Source of the DNA: Mammaliicoccus vitulinus
GTDB taxonomy: Bacteria > Bacillota > Bacilli > Staphylococcales > Staphylococcaceae
Reading direction: 5' to 3'
DNA length: 64,000 nt
Assembly: GCF_029024305.1 (NCBI RefSeq)
Contig: NZ_CP118974.1
Span: forward strand, 1,054,001 to 1,118,000
Shown: piece after piece, positions 17,813 through 28,681 of the stretch
How the letters are laid out: every line of letters starts with the position of its first letter
Position numbering within the stretch: the first letter of the stretch is position 1
Made by a program: the position numbers and the translations under genes
The notes under the pieces: generated by a model
Database searches by the model: none
What the model saw: only the letters and a program-made list of their open reading frames with translations
What the model was told of the DNA's origin: nothing

Positions 17813-18268
17813 TTGGATAAAGAAAAGCAAAAAGGATTAATCAAGATTGTTGAACAAATTCAATCAATTATTGTTGAAGAAAATATTCAAGTGGGCGAAA
17901 AGTTACCTTCTGAAAGATTTTTAAGTGAGGCACTTAATGTAGGACGTTCAAGTATTAGAGAAGCACTTAGAGCTTTAGAACTTTTAGGTGTGATACACAC
18001 AAGAAGAGGTGAAGGTACATTTTTAAGTGATATGTACCAACACCAACTTTTTGATTTAATCGGAAGATTTTTGATTCATAACGAATCGCAATTAGATGAA
18101 ATAAATGAGCTTAAATGGATGATAGAAAGCTTTTGTGAAGAACATAGTACTACTGAAGCGAAGTCAAAAGAAGAACTTGTTTCTTCTAATAATAATCAAA
18201 TTATGTATATGATTTGGAAACTACTCTCTCAATATAGTGATAGATTTGAAAGAGACAATTGTAAATAA
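17813..18268 (+). CDS. Short GntR/FadR-type regulator with reduced effector domain
   Basis: A TTG start behind GGAAGGAG gives 151 residues. The winged helix-turn-helix (about 8-75) is intact: LPSERFLSEALNVGRSSIRE and the wing TRRGEGTFLS are textbook GntR. FadR-subfamily proteins usually continue with a C-terminal FCD domain of about 150 residues carrying metal/ligand residues. Here only about 75 residues remain, and the sequence passes from WMIESFCEEHS almost directly to MYMIWKLLSQY, as if the middle of the domain were deleted in frame. It sits 20 bp after the malic enzyme and 18 bp before accD, so it may regulate malate or fatty-acid genes. Ligand sensing is probably lost. Confidence 0.75.
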   Translation: MDKEKQKGLIKIVEQIQSIIVEENIQVGEKLPSERFLSEALNVGRSSIREALRALELLGVIHTRRGEGTFLSDMYQHQLFDLIGRFLIHNESQLDEINELKWMIESFCEEHSTTEAKSKEELVSSNNNQIMYMIWKLLSQYSDRFERDNCK

Positions 18269-18286
18269 GATCAGGGGGATAGTGAC

Positions 18287-19156
18287 ATGTTTAAAGACTT
18301 GTTCAATCGAAACCAAAAAAAGAAGAAATATGTAACTGTTCAAAACAGTAAAGATAATGACGTGCCTGAAGGTATTATGACTAAATGTCCCAAATGTAAA
18401 AAAATTATGTACACGAAAGAACTCGTACAAAATTTAAATGTTTGTTTTAATTGTGATCATCATATTTCTTTAACCGCTCATGACAGAATTAAAGCTGTAA
18501 GTGATGAAGATGCATTTAAAGAATTTGATGTAGGTATGACTGCTTCCAATCCATTAGAATTTCCTGGATATGAAGATAAACTTGAAAAAGATAGACAAAA
18601 AACAGGTCTAAATGACGCCGTTGTAACAGGTGTTACTAAAATAGAAGGTATCCCTTATGGTATTTGTGTTATGGATTCTAGATTTAGAATGGGTAGTATG
18701 GGTGCAGTAGTAGGAGAGAAGATTTGTAGAATTGTAGATTATTGTACAGAACATAACTTGCCTTTTGTATTATTCACAGCCAGTGGTGGCGCTAGAATGC
18801 AAGAAGGTATTATTTCGCTTATGCAAATGGCTAAGACAAGCGTTTCAATTAAACGACATAGCGATAAAGGATTGCTCTTTATTTCTTATATGACACACCC
18901 AACAACAGGTGGCGTTTCAGCAAGTTTCGCATCAGTTGGAGATTTGAATTTTGCAGAACCAAAAGCATTGATAGGATTCGCTGGTAGAAGAATTATTGAA
19001 CAAACGATAAGTGAGAAACTACCTGATGATTTTCAAACTGCAGAATTTCTGTTAGAACATGGACAGCTAGATAAAGTTGTACATCGTAAAGATATGTATA
19101 AAACTTTAAGTACTGTTCTTAAGATGCATTATAACGAGGTGAGTAACAATGCTTGA
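18287..19156 (+). CDS. accD: Acetyl-CoA carboxylase carboxyltransferase beta subunit
   Basis: With AccA it transfers the carboxyl group from biotin to acetyl-CoA to make malonyl-CoA, the first committed step of fatty-acid synthesis. An N-terminal zinc ribbon has two CxxC pairs, CPKC at 34-37 and CFNC at 53-56. The crotonase-type domain contains [10 protein letters not shown] and [10 protein letters not shown] oxyanion loops. The length of 289 residues is normal. The end overlaps accA by 8 bp, so subunits are made in a coupled way. Confidence 0.97.
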   Translation: MFKDLFNRNQKKKKYVTVQNSKDNDVPEGIMTKCPKCKKIMYTKELVQNLNVCFNCDHHISLTAHDRIKAVSDEDAFKEFDVGMTASNPLEFPGYEDKLEKDRQKTGLNDAVVTGVTKIEGIPYGICVMDSRFRMGSMGAVVGEKICRIVDYCTEHNLPFVLFTASGGARMQEGIISLMQMAKTSVSIKRHSDKGLLFISYMTHPTTGGVSASFASVGDLNFAEPKALIGFAGRRIIEQTISEKLPDDFQTAEFLLEHGQLDKVVHRKDMYKTLSTVLKMHYNEVSNNA

Positions 19157-20093
19157 ATTTGAAAAACCTTTAGAAGAAATTAAAGAAAAAATAGTTTCAC
19201 TAAAAGCTTATCAAGAAAAACATAGTGTCAATTTAGCAGATGAAATTGAAATATTAGAAGCGACTTTAACTAAAGAAACAGAACAAATCTATAAAAATTT
19301 AAAGCCTTGGGATAGAGTACAAGTTGCTAGGTTACAAGAACGACCAACAACTTTGGATTACATTCCATACATATTTGATGAGTTCATAGAACTACATGGT
19401 GACAGAACATTTAGAGATGATCCTGCTTTAATAGGTGGATTGGCTTATTTCAATGGCTTACCAGTAACCGTTATTGGTCACCAAAGAGGTAAAGATACGA
19501 AAGATAATATTTACCGAAACTTTGGCATGGCTCATCCAGAAGGTTATCGTAAAGCTTTACGCCTTATGAAACAAGCAGAAAAATTCAACCGTCCTATCAT
19601 CACATTTATTGATACTAAAGGTGCTTATCCAGGTAAAGCTGCTGAAGAACGAGGTCAAAGTGAGTCAATCGCTAAAAATTTAGTTGAAATGGCTTCTTTA
19701 TCAGTTCCAGTTATATCAATCGTGATAGGCGAAGGTGGAAGCGGTGGAGCACTTGGTTTAGGTGTAACAAATCGTTTACTAATGTTGGAAAATAGTACGT
19801 ATTCCGTAATCTCTCCAGAAGGTGCAGCAGCATTGTTATGGAAAGATTCTGGTTTAGCTCAAATGGCAGCAGAGACGATGAAAATTACAGCTCCTGATTT
19901 ATTCAAATTAGGTGTAGTTGATGAAGTTGTAGAAGAGCCATTTGGTGGTGCGCATAAACATTTAGAAAATCAAGCTACGCTTATTAAAACGTCACTTGAA
20001 AATCATCTATCTGAACTGAAAGCTTTAACTGGTGAAAGTTTAGTTGAAGACCGCTTTAATAAGTATCGTAATATAGGAAGTTATGTTGATTAA
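19149..20093 (+). CDS. accA: Acetyl-CoA carboxylase carboxyltransferase alpha subunit
   Basis: Partner of AccD; binds carboxybiotin. It is 314 residues with an N-terminal coiled region, then [13 protein letters not shown] and the oxyanion loop [13 protein letters not shown] near 195-207. GAGGTGAG within the end of accD serves as ribosome site. A strong terminator follows, so malic enzyme-regulator-accD-accA can form one transcript separate from pfkA. Confidence 0.97.
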   Translation: MLEFEKPLEEIKEKIVSLKAYQEKHSVNLADEIEILEATLTKETEQIYKNLKPWDRVQVARLQERPTTLDYIPYIFDEFIELHGDRTFRDDPALIGGLAYFNGLPVTVIGHQRGKDTKDNIYRNFGMAHPEGYRKALRLMKQAEKFNRPIITFIDTKGAYPGKAAEERGQSESIAKNLVEMASLSVPVISIVIGEGGSGGALGLGVTNRLLMLENSTYSVISPEGAAALLWKDSGLAQMAAETMKITAPDLFKLGVVDEVVEEPFGGAHKHLENQATLIKTSLENHLSELKALTGESLVEDRFNKYRNIGSYVD

Positions 20094-20103
20094 TAATATA
20101 TTA

Positions 20104-20145
20104 GAAAAAGAAAAGTCTTGTTAACAAGACTTTTCTTTTTCTTTG
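20104..20145 (+). terminator. Intrinsic terminator after accA
   Basis: The stem AAAAGAAAAGTCTTG / CAAGACTTTTCTTTTT is followed by CTTTG; it could work in both directions. Confidence 0.85.
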
Positions 20146-20227
20146 TTATATGTATATATGCATAATAGAAATGAATATTAAGCGTTTGCAATTTTTGAAA
20201 AATTACAAAAGTTGAAATCTTTGTACA

Positions 20228-20242
20228 AGAAGACGTTTACAT
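20228..20242 (-). promoter_or_regulatory. cre-like CcpA site upstream of pfkA
   Basis: Read on the minus strand, ATGTAAACGTCTTCT fits WTGNAANCGNWNNCW at all but one fixed position. It lies about 90 bp before the pfkA start. Catabolite activation or repression of pfkA-pyk is an inference. Confidence 0.4.
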
Positions 20243-20296
20243 ATTTAAATAACAGTAGTTTTAATGGAATCAAGCAATTATTTGTGTTATTTTTAA

Positions 20297-21298
<1,002 letters not shown>

Positions 21299-21328
21299 AT
21301 AAAGAAAATTTACGGAGGTCATTTTAAA

Positions 21329-23089
21329 ATGAGAAAGACAAAAATTGTATGTACGATAGGTCCAGCATCAGAATCAGAAGAAATGTTAGAAAAATTAATG
21401 CTTGCAGGTATGAACGTTGCGAGATTAAACTTCTCACACGGTAGTCATGAAGAACATAAAGGTCGTATCGATACAATTAGAAAAGTAAGTGCAAGATTAA
21501 ATAAAAACATTGGTATTTTATTAGATACTAAAGGCCCAGAAATCAGAACTAATAATATGAAAAATGGTTTAATTGAGCTTACTAAAGGTAGTGAAGTTAC
21601 AGTTAAAACAACTGAAATAGAAGGTACACCTGAAGCATTTTCTGTTACTTACGAGAAATTAGCTGAAGACGTTGAAGTTGGTTCAACAATTCTTCTTGAT
21701 GACGGTTTAATTGAACTAACTGTAAAATCTGTTGACGTTAATACAGGCGATGTAGTTTGTCATGTAGAGAATACAGGAGAATTAAAAAATAAAAAAGGCG
21801 TTAACTTACCAGGTGTTAAAGTAAATCTACCAGGTATTACTGATAAAGATGCTAGTGATATTCGTTTTGGTATCGACCAAAATGTTGATTTTATTGCGGC
21901 AAGTTTCGTTAGACGTTCATCTGATGTTTTAGATATTCGTTCAATTTTAGAAGAAAAAGAAAATAACACAATTAAAATTATTCCTAAAATCGAAAATGAA
22001 GAAGGTATCGATAACATTGATGAGATCCTTCAAGTTTCAGATGGTTTAATGGTAGCTCGTGGTGATATGGGTGTTGAAATTTTACCAGAAGCAGTTCCTA
22101 TGGTTCAAAAACAATTAATCCAAAAATGTAATAAATTAGGTAAACCTGTTATTACAGCTACTCAAATGTTAGATTCAATGCAAAGAAATCCTCGTTGTAC
22201 AAGAGCTGAAGCGAGTGACGTTGCAAACGCAATTTATGACGGTTCAGATGCAGTTATGTTATCTGGTGAAACAGCAGCTGGATTATATCCAGAAGAAGCG
22301 GTACGTACTATGCAAAATATCGCAGTTGCAGCTGAAGAAGCACAAGATTACAAAAAATTATTATCAGATCGTTCTAAAATGATCGATACGAATTTAGTTA
22401 ATGCTATTGGTGTATCAGTTGCACATACGGCTTTAAACTTAAATGTAGAGTCAATCGTTGCTGCTACTGAAAGTGGTGCTACTGCACAAACAATCTCTAA
22501 ATATAGACCACAATCACATATTATTGCAGTTACACCAAACGAAACAACTGCTCGTCATATGACATTAGTATGGGGTGTATTACCAGTAGTTAAAAAAGGT
22601 AAACAAACGACTGATGAATTATTAAATAATGCAGTTTCGACAGCAGTTAATACTGGATTAGTTGATAATGGTGACTTAATCATCATTACAGCAGGTGTAC
22701 CAACTGGTGAATCGGGTACAACTAACTTAATGAAAATACATTTAGTTGGTGATGAATTAGCTAAAGGTCAAGGAATTGGTCATAATTCAACAGTAGGTAA
22801 AGCTGTCGTTGTTAATTCAGCAGAAGACTTAAAAGGTAAAGATTTAAGTGAATCAATCGTCGTAACACAATCAACTGATGCAGAAATGGTTCCTTATTTA
22901 GAAAATGCTAAAGGAATTGTAACTGAAGAAGGTGGATTAACATCTCACGCAGCTGTAGTTGGACTTAACTTAGGTGTTGCAACGATCGTTGGCGTAGAAG
23001 AAGCTCGTCAAAAAATAGTAGATGGCACATTAATCACATTAGATCCAAAACAACATAAAATTTATGAAGGATATGCTAACGTACTATAA
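21329..23089 (+). CDS. pyk: Pyruvate kinase with C-terminal PEP-utilizer-like domain
   Basis: Converts phosphoenolpyruvate and ADP to pyruvate and ATP. The 586 residues comprise a barrel with a B domain ([49 protein letters not shown]), a C-domain to about 473 and an extra C-terminal domain (about 475-586) like the phosphohistidine domain of PEP synthase, including [11 protein letters not shown]. The extra domain is typical of Bacillus and Staphylococcus. GGAGG precedes the ATG. Confidence 0.98.
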   Translation: MRKTKIVCTIGPASESEEMLEKLMLAGMNVARLNFSHGSHEEHKGRIDTIRKVSARLNKNIGILLDTKGPEIRTNNMKNGLIELTKGSEVTVKTTEIEGTPEAFSVTYEKLAEDVEVGSTILLDDGLIELTVKSVDVNTGDVVCHVENTGELKNKKGVNLPGVKVNLPGITDKDASDIRFGIDQNVDFIAASFVRRSSDVLDIRSILEEKENNTIKIIPKIENEEGIDNIDEILQVSDGLMVARGDMGVEILPEAVPMVQKQLIQKCNKLGKPVITATQMLDSMQRNPRCTRAEASDVANAIYDGSDAVMLSGETAAGLYPEEAVRTMQNIAVAAEEAQDYKKLLSDRSKMIDTNLVNAIGVSVAHTALNLNVESIVAATESGATAQTISKYRPQSHIIAVTPNETTARHMTLVWGVLPVVKKGKQTTDELLNNAVSTAVNTGLVDNGDLIIITAGVPTGESGTTNLMKIHLVGDELAKGQGIGHNSTVGKAVVVNSAEDLKGKDLSESIVVTQSTDAEMVPYLENAKGIVTEEGGLTSHAAVVGLNLGVATIVGVEEARQKIVDGTLITLDPKQHKIYEGYANVL

Positions 23090-23135
23090 TTTCATATCAA
23101 AAATAAAAGCGTCTAGGACATTAACATCTTAGATT

Positions 23136-23183
23136 AATATAAAAGAGCGTAAATTCTTGGTTTTCAAGAATTTACGCTCTTTT
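23136..23183 (+). terminator. Intrinsic terminator after pyk (duplicated type)
   Basis: The stem AGAGCGTAAATTCTTG / CAAGAATTTACGCTCT is followed by TTTTACT. It is closely related to the ald terminator at 7166-7213, including about 28 bp upstream. Confidence 0.88.
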
Positions 23184-23212
23184 TACTATAATGATACAAG
23201 AAACAGCATATT

Positions 23213-23262
23213 AGTTTGGGTAGTCTTGCAACATACAGCATGCACTTTCAAAATCGTAAGAT
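23213..23262 (-). repeat. Truncated composite repeat (copy 4)
   Basis: Read on the minus strand this starts like the folC-downstream hairpin repeat (ACGATTTTGAAAGTGCATGCT), then jumps directly to GTATGTTGCAAGACT, the start of the 41-bp repeat family at 62057. The join falls at ATGCT, which is present at both corresponding places at 61917 and 62057. The interior of the hairpin is missing, consistent with a deletion between short direct repeats. Confidence 0.75.
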
Positions 23263-23271
23263 TTTATAAAA

Positions 23272-23317
23272 ATAACGTCTCATTTCACTGAATAAATCAG
23301 TGGAATGAGACGTTTTG
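23272..23317 (-). terminator. Terminator for the CycA-type permease
   Basis: The stem ACGTCTCATT.CACTGA / TCAGTG.AATGAGACGT lies between convergent pyk and the permease and has a T run on the minus strand. Its sequence resembles the folC terminator at 61843-61891. Confidence 0.82.
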
Positions 23318-23319
23318 TA

Positions 23320-24681
23320 TTATTGAGGTTTAAACCCTTTTCTCTTCTGATTAAAATACATCAAAGTTAAAAAGATGAACCAAATAGGTGTAATCAATAT
23401 AGCAATTAAAGTAACTTTATTCGTCATTAATAGTACGAATACAAATATAAAGAAGATTAAAGTTATCCATGCTACTGGAACACCACCAGGTAATTTAAAT
23501 TTTGATGATTTATTTAACTCTGGAGAAATTTTACGATATCTAATATAAGCAATAATAATCAATGACCATACGACTAAAAATAATACTGTTGATACAGAAG
23601 TTACATATTTAAATACTTCTCCAGCATCTTTAATCATATAGTTTAGAAGAACAGATATCATTAATAAGAAACAACTGAAAAATGTTGCTTTATAAGGGAC
23701 GCCTGATTTATTTGTTTGCCCAAACCTCTTATTAGCTTGTCCATTTTGAGAGAGACCATACAGCATTCTACTATTAGAGAATATACCGCTATTACAAGAT
23801 GAAGCTGCAGCTGTAAGCACAACGAAATTAATAATTGCTGCTGCAATTGGTATGCCTATAAGACCAAATAATTTAACAAATGGACTCTCTGCAGGATCTA
23901 TTTGATCCCATGGTGTAATAGACATGATGATAATTAATGACCCCACATAAAAAATCATAATGCGGATAGGTACGCTATTAATCGCTCTAGGAATTGTTTT
24001 GTGAGGGTCTTTCGTTTCTCCGGCTGTTACACCGATTAATTCAATTCCTACAAATGAGAATGCAGCCATTTGGAATGATAGGAAGAATCCATTCATACCA
24101 TTTGGAAAGATGCCATCGTGGTCCCATATGTGCGTGATAGATGCTGTACCATATGGTGTGTTATAAGCCATGACAATCATGATAACACCTACAATTATTA
24201 ATGCTACGATTGTCGTAATTTTGATGATTGAAAACCAAAATTCTAATTCTCCAAATAGTTTAGCAGTCATTAAGTTCATCGTCATTAAAACGAGTATTGT
24301 AAATAATGCTGTAATCCATGTCGGAATGTCTGGAAACCAAAAACTTATGTATTTTGCTACTGCTGTAACCTCTGCCATACCTGTAACAATCCAACAGAAC
24401 CAATAAGTCCATCCTGTTACGTATCCAGCAAAGGGACCTATATATGTATGCGTAACATCTGCGAATGAGTGAAAATCAGTATTTGAAAGTAGTATTTCAC
24501 CTAAAGCTCTCATAAATAAAAATAGAATTAATCCTATAATAATATAGGTAAGTAGTATTGAGGGACCAGCTGAATGAATGGTTTCGCCTGCGCCTAAAAA
24601 CAAACCAGTACCAATTGCCCCACCAATTGCAATAAGCTGTACATGCCTATTGCTTAATTCTCTTTGTAAATTGTTAGACAT
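23320..24681 (-). CDS. cycA: Amino acid permease, CycA (D-Ser/D-Ala/Gly)-like
   Basis: APC-superfamily permease of 453 residues with about 12 membrane segments. The N-terminus RHVQLIAIGGAIGTGLFLGAG and GIELIGVTAGETKDP near residue 220 are diagnostic of the amino acid transporter family that includes CycA, LysP and AnsP. The position between pyk and citZ matches the staphylococcal gene annotated as D-serine/D-alanine/glycine transporter. Substrate is inferred from synteny. Both neighbours are on the opposite strand. Confidence 0.8.
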   Translation of the reverse strand: MSNNLQRELSNRHVQLIAIGGAIGTGLFLGAGETIHSAGPSILLTYIIIGLILFLFMRALGEILLSNTDFHSFADVTHTYIGPFAGYVTGWTYWFCWIVTGMAEVTAVAKYISFWFPDIPTWITALFTILVLMTMNLMTAKLFGELEFWFSIIKITTIVALIIVGVIMIVMAYNTPYGTASITHIWDHDGIFPNGMNGFFLSFQMAAFSFVGIELIGVTAGETKDPHKTIPRAINSVPIRIMIFYVGSLIIIMSITPWDQIDPAESPFVKLFGLIGIPIAAAIINFVVLTAAASSCNSGIFSNSRMLYGLSQNGQANKRFGQTNKSGVPYKATFFSCFLLMISVLLNYMIKDAGEVFKYVTSVSTVLFLVVWSLIIIAYIRYRKISPELNKSSKFKLPGGVPVAWITLIFFIFVFVLLMTNKVTLIAILITPIWFIFLTLMYFNQKRKGFKPQ

Positions 24682-25109
24682 AAATCAAAATACCTTCTTT
24701 CATATTCAATTTTTTATGTTTTTATTATGCGCTTACTGTCAGAAAATAGCAATTAAAAATTGAGCTAAAATCGAGTATAAATAAGTTATAAGAGTGATTT
24801 ATTATTTTTATCATATATAATAATAAAAATGAATGGTTAATGAGCAATTATGTATAAATCTGATTTATATGGTAAGATATAATTAACTTAAAAATCCTGT
24901 ATTGTTCACGTTTTGAAGGCGTATTTAATTTATTATATGAATATTATAAAAATGATAAATTTACATTGGTTTATTTTTATTCATATACAATTACTAACTT
25001 TTTTAAAGTTTCAAAGGTCTTCGCATTCACAAATGACCAGAAATTATATATAATGTAATATGAAAGCCATTACATATATGGGCAATTATTTAGTAAGGGG
25101 GATAAATTT
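24682..25109. other. AT-rich intergenic region between cycA and citZ
   Basis: This 428-bp gap between divergent genes contains no open frame with a credible ribosome site and no hairpin terminator. The permease ribosome site and start lie at its left end and a strong citZ promoter near its right end. I see nothing else I can name. Confidence 0.6.
25026..25054 (+). promoter_or_regulatory. Predicted sigma-A promoter of citZ
   Basis: TTCACA and TATAAT are separated by 17 bp, one mismatch from the -35 consensus. It lies 56 bp before the citZ ATG. No clear CcpC box could be identified by eye. Confidence 0.6.
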
Positions 25110-26228
25110 ATGGCACAAGTAGCAAAAGGGTTAGAAGGTATCATTGCTTCTGAAACTCAAATTAGTTCAATAATAGACAATCAATTAACTTATGCAGGTT
25201 ATGAAATAGATGATCTAACTGAAAATGCATTGTTTGAAGAGGTAATGTTTTTACTTTGGAATTTAAGATTACCTAATAAGGCAGAATTAGAAGAATTGAA
25301 CAAGAAGTTATTTGATTATATGACTTTAAATCCAAGAATGTATAGTCATTTTGAAGATTATGCAACGGATAAAATTCACCCAATGACAGGGTTACGTACT
25401 TCATTATCATATTTAGCGCACTTTGATCCAGAAGCAGAAGTGTTTGATGAAGAATCTAATTATGAACGTGCAATTCGTATTCAAGCGAAAATAGCTTCAT
25501 TAGTAACGTCGTTTTCACGAGTAAGACAAGGTAAGCAAATTGTGAAACCTAAACAAGACTTAACATACGCAGCAAACTTCTTGTATATGTTAAAAGGCGA
25601 AGTTCCTAGTGATGTTGAAGTTGAAGGTTTCAATAAAGCGTTAATTTTACATGCAGATCACGAATTTAATGCTTCTACATTTACAGCAAGAGTTGCCGTT
25701 TCAACATTATCAGATATGTATTCAGGGGTAACTGCAGCAGCAGGCGCGCTTAAAGGACCATTACATGGTGGTGCAAATGAGCAAGTTATGAAAATGTTAA
25801 CTGAAATTGGTACTGTAGATAAAACAGATGATTATATTAAAGAAAAAATAGCAAACAAAGAAAAAATTATGGGCTTTGGACATAGAGTATACAAAAACGG
25901 AGACCCTAGAGCTAAATATTTAAAAGAAATGAGTCGTCGAATAACGGACGAATCAGGTCAAAAAGAATTATTCGAAATTTCATTACGTATAGCTGAGATC
26001 ATGAAAGAAGAAAAAGGCTTATTACCTAACGTTGACTTTTACAGTGCTACTGTATACCACAGCATGGGTATTGATCATGATTTATTTACACCAATCTTTG
26101 CAATTAGCCGCATGTCAGGTTGGACAGCTCATATTTTAGAACAATACAGAACGAATAGAATTATGAGACCAAGAGCTGAATATACTGGTGAACGCAACCG
26201 TAAATACGAAGCGATTGAAAAAAGGTAA
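25110..26228 (+). CDS. citZ: Citrate synthase
   Basis: Condenses acetyl-CoA and oxaloacetate to citrate. At 372 residues it is the Gram-positive short type. Catalytic His residues are in ILHADHEFNASTF (about 179-191) and MGFGHRVYKNGDPRA (about 254-268), with the later catalytic Asp in the LPNVDFYSATVY segment. GGGGGA precedes the ATG. First gene of citZ-icd-mdh. Confidence 0.97.
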   Translation: MAQVAKGLEGIIASETQISSIIDNQLTYAGYEIDDLTENALFEEVMFLLWNLRLPNKAELEELNKKLFDYMTLNPRMYSHFEDYATDKIHPMTGLRTSLSYLAHFDPEAEVFDEESNYERAIRIQAKIASLVTSFSRVRQGKQIVKPKQDLTYAANFLYMLKGEVPSDVEVEGFNKALILHADHEFNASTFTARVAVSTLSDMYSGVTAAAGALKGPLHGGANEQVMKMLTEIGTVDKTDDYIKEKIANKEKIMGFGHRVYKNGDPRAKYLKEMSRRITDESGQKELFEISLRIAEIMKEEKGLLPNVDFYSATVYHSMGIDHDLFTPIFAISRMSGWTAHILEQYRTNRIMRPRAEYTGERNRKYEAIEKR

Positions 26229-26276
26229 TATAGTTAATATAATATAAATAACACATTTAGATGGAGGAATAATATA

Positions 26277-27545
26277 ATGACAGCAGAAAAAATCACTACA
26301 AACCAAGGCGTATTAAATGTTCCAAACAACCCAATCATACCGTTTATTATCGGAGACGGTATCGGACCAGATATCTGGAATGCAGCAAGTAGAGTATTAG
26401 ATGCAGCAGTAGAAAAAGCGTATAACGGCGAAAAGAAAATCGAATGGAAAGAAGTTTTAGCTGGTCAAAAAGCATTCGATGAAACTGGCGAATGGTTACC
26501 AAATGAAACTTTAGAATCAATTAGAGAATACTTAATCGCTATTAAAGGGCCATTAACAACTCCAATCGGTGGAGGTATTCGTTCACTAAACGTTGCTTTA
26601 CGTCAAGAGTTAGACTTATTTACTTGTTTACGTCCTGTACGTTGGTTTAAAGGTGTTCCTTCACCAGTGAAACGTCCAGAAGATACAGATATGGTTATCT
26701 TCCGTGAGAATACAGAAGATATTTATGCTGGTATAGAATTCCAAGAAGGCTCAGATGATGTTAAAAAAGTTGTAGACTTCTTACAAAATGAAATGGGAGC
26801 TAAAAACATTAGATTCCCAGAAACTTCAGGTATCGGTATTAAACCAGTTTCTAAAGAAGGTACTGAAAGATTAGTAAGAGCAGCTATTAACTATGCGTTC
26901 GATAATAATCGCAGAAATCTTACTTTAGTTCATAAAGGTAATATCATGAAATTTACTGAAGGTGCATTCAAACAATGGGGTTACGATTTAGCTGAACGTG
27001 AATTCGGAGATCGTGTATTCACTTGGCAACAATATGATAAAATTGTTGAAGAACAAGGTAAAGATGCAGCGAATAAAGCACAAGAGAAGGCTGAAGCAGA
27101 AGGTAAATTACTTGTTAAAGATTCTATTGCAGATATCTTCTTACAACAAATCTTAACTCGTCCAGCTGAATTTGATGTTGTTGCTACTATGAACTTGAAT
27201 GGTGACTATATCTCTGATGCGTTAGCAGCTCAAGTTGGTGGTATTGGTATTGCACCAGGTGCGAATATTAACTACGAAACTGGACATGCTATTTTTGAAG
27301 CAACACATGGTACAGCTCCAAAATATGCTGGTTTAGATAAAGTGAATCCATCTTCAGTATTATTAAGTGGCGTATTAATGTTAGAACATTTAGGTTGGCA
27401 AGAAGCTGCAGATAAAATAACTCAATCTGTTGAAGCAACGATTGCTTCTAAAGTAGTAACATATGACTTTGCTCGTTTAATGGATGGCGCTACTGAAGTT
27501 AAATCTTCAGAGTTTGCTGACGAATTAATTAAAAATTTACCATAA
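26277..27545 (+). CDS. icd: Isocitrate dehydrogenase (NADP)
   Basis: Oxidative decarboxylation of isocitrate to 2-oxoglutarate with NADP. It is 422 residues with [14 protein letters not shown] at the N-terminus, substrate loop [16 protein letters not shown] (the Ser is the residue phosphorylated in E. coli), [10 protein letters not shown] and NLNGDYISD near the metal site. The ribosome site is GGAGG. A hairpin separates it from mdh. Confidence 0.97.
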   Translation: MTAEKITTNQGVLNVPNNPIIPFIIGDGIGPDIWNAASRVLDAAVEKAYNGEKKIEWKEVLAGQKAFDETGEWLPNETLESIREYLIAIKGPLTTPIGGGIRSLNVALRQELDLFTCLRPVRWFKGVPSPVKRPEDTDMVIFRENTEDIYAGIEFQEGSDDVKKVVDFLQNEMGAKNIRFPETSGIGIKPVSKEGTERLVRAAINYAFDNNRRNLTLVHKGNIMKFTEGAFKQWGYDLAEREFGDRVFTWQQYDKIVEEQGKDAANKAQEKAEAEGKLLVKDSIADIFLQQILTRPAEFDVVATMNLNGDYISDALAAQVGGIGIAPGANINYETGHAIFEATHGTAPKYAGLDKVNPSSVLLSGVLMLEHLGWQEAADKITQSVEATIASKVVTYDFARLMDGATEVKSSEFADELIKNLP

Positions 27546-27560
27546 TATAGTGTTAATTGA

Positions 27561-27587
27561 GGAAGGTTATTTATAACCTTCCTTTTA
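27561..27587 (+). terminator. Hairpin between icd and mdh (attenuator-like)
   Basis: GGAAGGTTAT and ATAACCTTCC form a perfect 10-bp inverted repeat with a two-base centre, followed by TTTTATTA. It ends just before the mdh ribosome site (27592). It would partly uncouple mdh from citZ-icd, or act as an RNA processing or stability element. Confidence 0.6.
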
Positions 27588-27606
27588 TTATAAGGAGATG
27601 ATCAAT

Positions 27607-28539
27607 ATGACAAGAAAAAAGATATCAATAATAGGAGCGGGATTCACTGGTGCAACAGCAGCTTTTATTGCAGCTCAAAAAGAGTTGGGTGACGTTGTTC
27701 TAGTCGATATGCCACAATCAGAAGATCCAACTAAAGGAAAAGCGCTCGATATTGCTGAAAGTGCACCTGTCTTAGGGTTTGATTCTAAAGTGATTGGTAC
27801 ATCTAATTATGAAGATACTAAAGATTCTGATGTTGTCATTATTACTGCTGGTATAGCGAGAAAACCTGGTATGTCTCGTGATGATTTAGTACAAACAAAT
27901 CAAAAAGTTATGAAATCAGTAACAGAGCAGATTGTGAAATACTCGCCTAACACGATTATTTTAGTATTAACAAATCCAGTAGATGCGATGACGTATACTG
28001 TATATAAAGCATCAGGTTTCCCTAAAGAACGCGTTATCGGTCAGTCTGGTGTATTAGATACTGCTAGATTTAGAACGTTTGTTGCAGAAGCTTTAGGTTT
28101 ATCTGTCAAAGACGTTACAGGTTTTGTATTAGGTGGACACGGAGATACAATGGTGCCTCTAATCAGATATTCTGCAGCTGGTGGTGTGCCATTAGAAAAA
28201 TTATTATCTCAAGACAAAATTAAAGAGATCGTAGATAGAACTAGAAAAGGTGGCGCTGAAATCGTAAACCTTCTAGGAAATGGTTCAGCATATTATGCGC
28301 CTAGTGCAGCTTTAATAGAAATGACTGAAGCAATTTTGAAAGATCAAAAAAGAGTGTTGCCATCAATAGCTTATTTAGAAGGTGAGTATGGCTACGAAGA
28401 TATATATTTAGGTGTACCTACAGTTTTAGGTGCCAACGGTATAGAAAGCATTATTGAATTAGACTTAACTGACGATGAGAAACAGTTATTGGACGAATCT
28501 GTAGAATCCGTCAAAACTGTTAGAGATATTTTGCAATAA
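27607..28539 (+). CDS. mdh: Malate dehydrogenase (lactate-dehydrogenase-like)
   Basis: NAD-dependent oxidation of malate to oxaloacetate. It is 310 residues from ATG 27607. I prefer this to ATG 27598 because AAGGAG lies 9 bp upstream of 27607 and abuts 27598. [10 protein letters not shown] is the Rossmann motif, [10 protein letters not shown] carries the malate-selecting Arg pair, and GGHGDTMVP carries the catalytic His. The order citZ-icd-mdh-phoPR is that of Bacillus. From memory S. aureus relies on malate:quinone oxidoreductase instead and lacks this gene here. Confidence 0.95.
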   Translation: MTRKKISIIGAGFTGATAAFIAAQKELGDVVLVDMPQSEDPTKGKALDIAESAPVLGFDSKVIGTSNYEDTKDSDVVIITAGIARKPGMSRDDLVQTNQKVMKSVTEQIVKYSPNTIILVLTNPVDAMTYTVYKASGFPKERVIGQSGVLDTARFRTFVAEALGLSVKDVTGFVLGGHGDTMVPLIRYSAAGGVPLEKLLSQDKIKEIVDRTRKGGAEIVNLLGNGSAYYAPSAALIEMTEAILKDQKRVLPSIAYLEGEYGYEDIYLGVPTVLGANGIESIIELDLTDDEKQLLDESVESVKTVRDILQ

Positions 28540-28546
28540 ACAATAA

Positions 28547-28582
28547 GATAAAGGCTGGTTCTGTAAAGAACCGGCCTTTATG
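28547..28582 (+). terminator. Intrinsic terminator after mdh
   Basis: The stem ATAAAGGCTGGTTCT / AGAACCGGCCTTTAT has only a short T tract, and is placed between mdh and the phoP promoter region. Confidence 0.7.
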
Positions 28583-28681
28583 TGTAGATAGTGTTAACTT
28601 TTTGTAAAGTTCTCTAAATATGCATTATTTTTTTAATAATTTAAGTTATAATTGTATTAAATCGCTTAAGGAGGACCTTGC

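Noticed and set aside
17813-18268. Frameshifted GntR pseudogene
   Set aside because: The frame is continuous with a clear start and stop, and the C-terminal residues still resemble the end of the family domain, so an in-frame deletion fits better than a frameshift.
24682-25109. Hidden gene or small RNA in the large cycA-citZ gap
   Set aside because: No frame with a ribosome site and no terminator hairpin; only promoters are visible.
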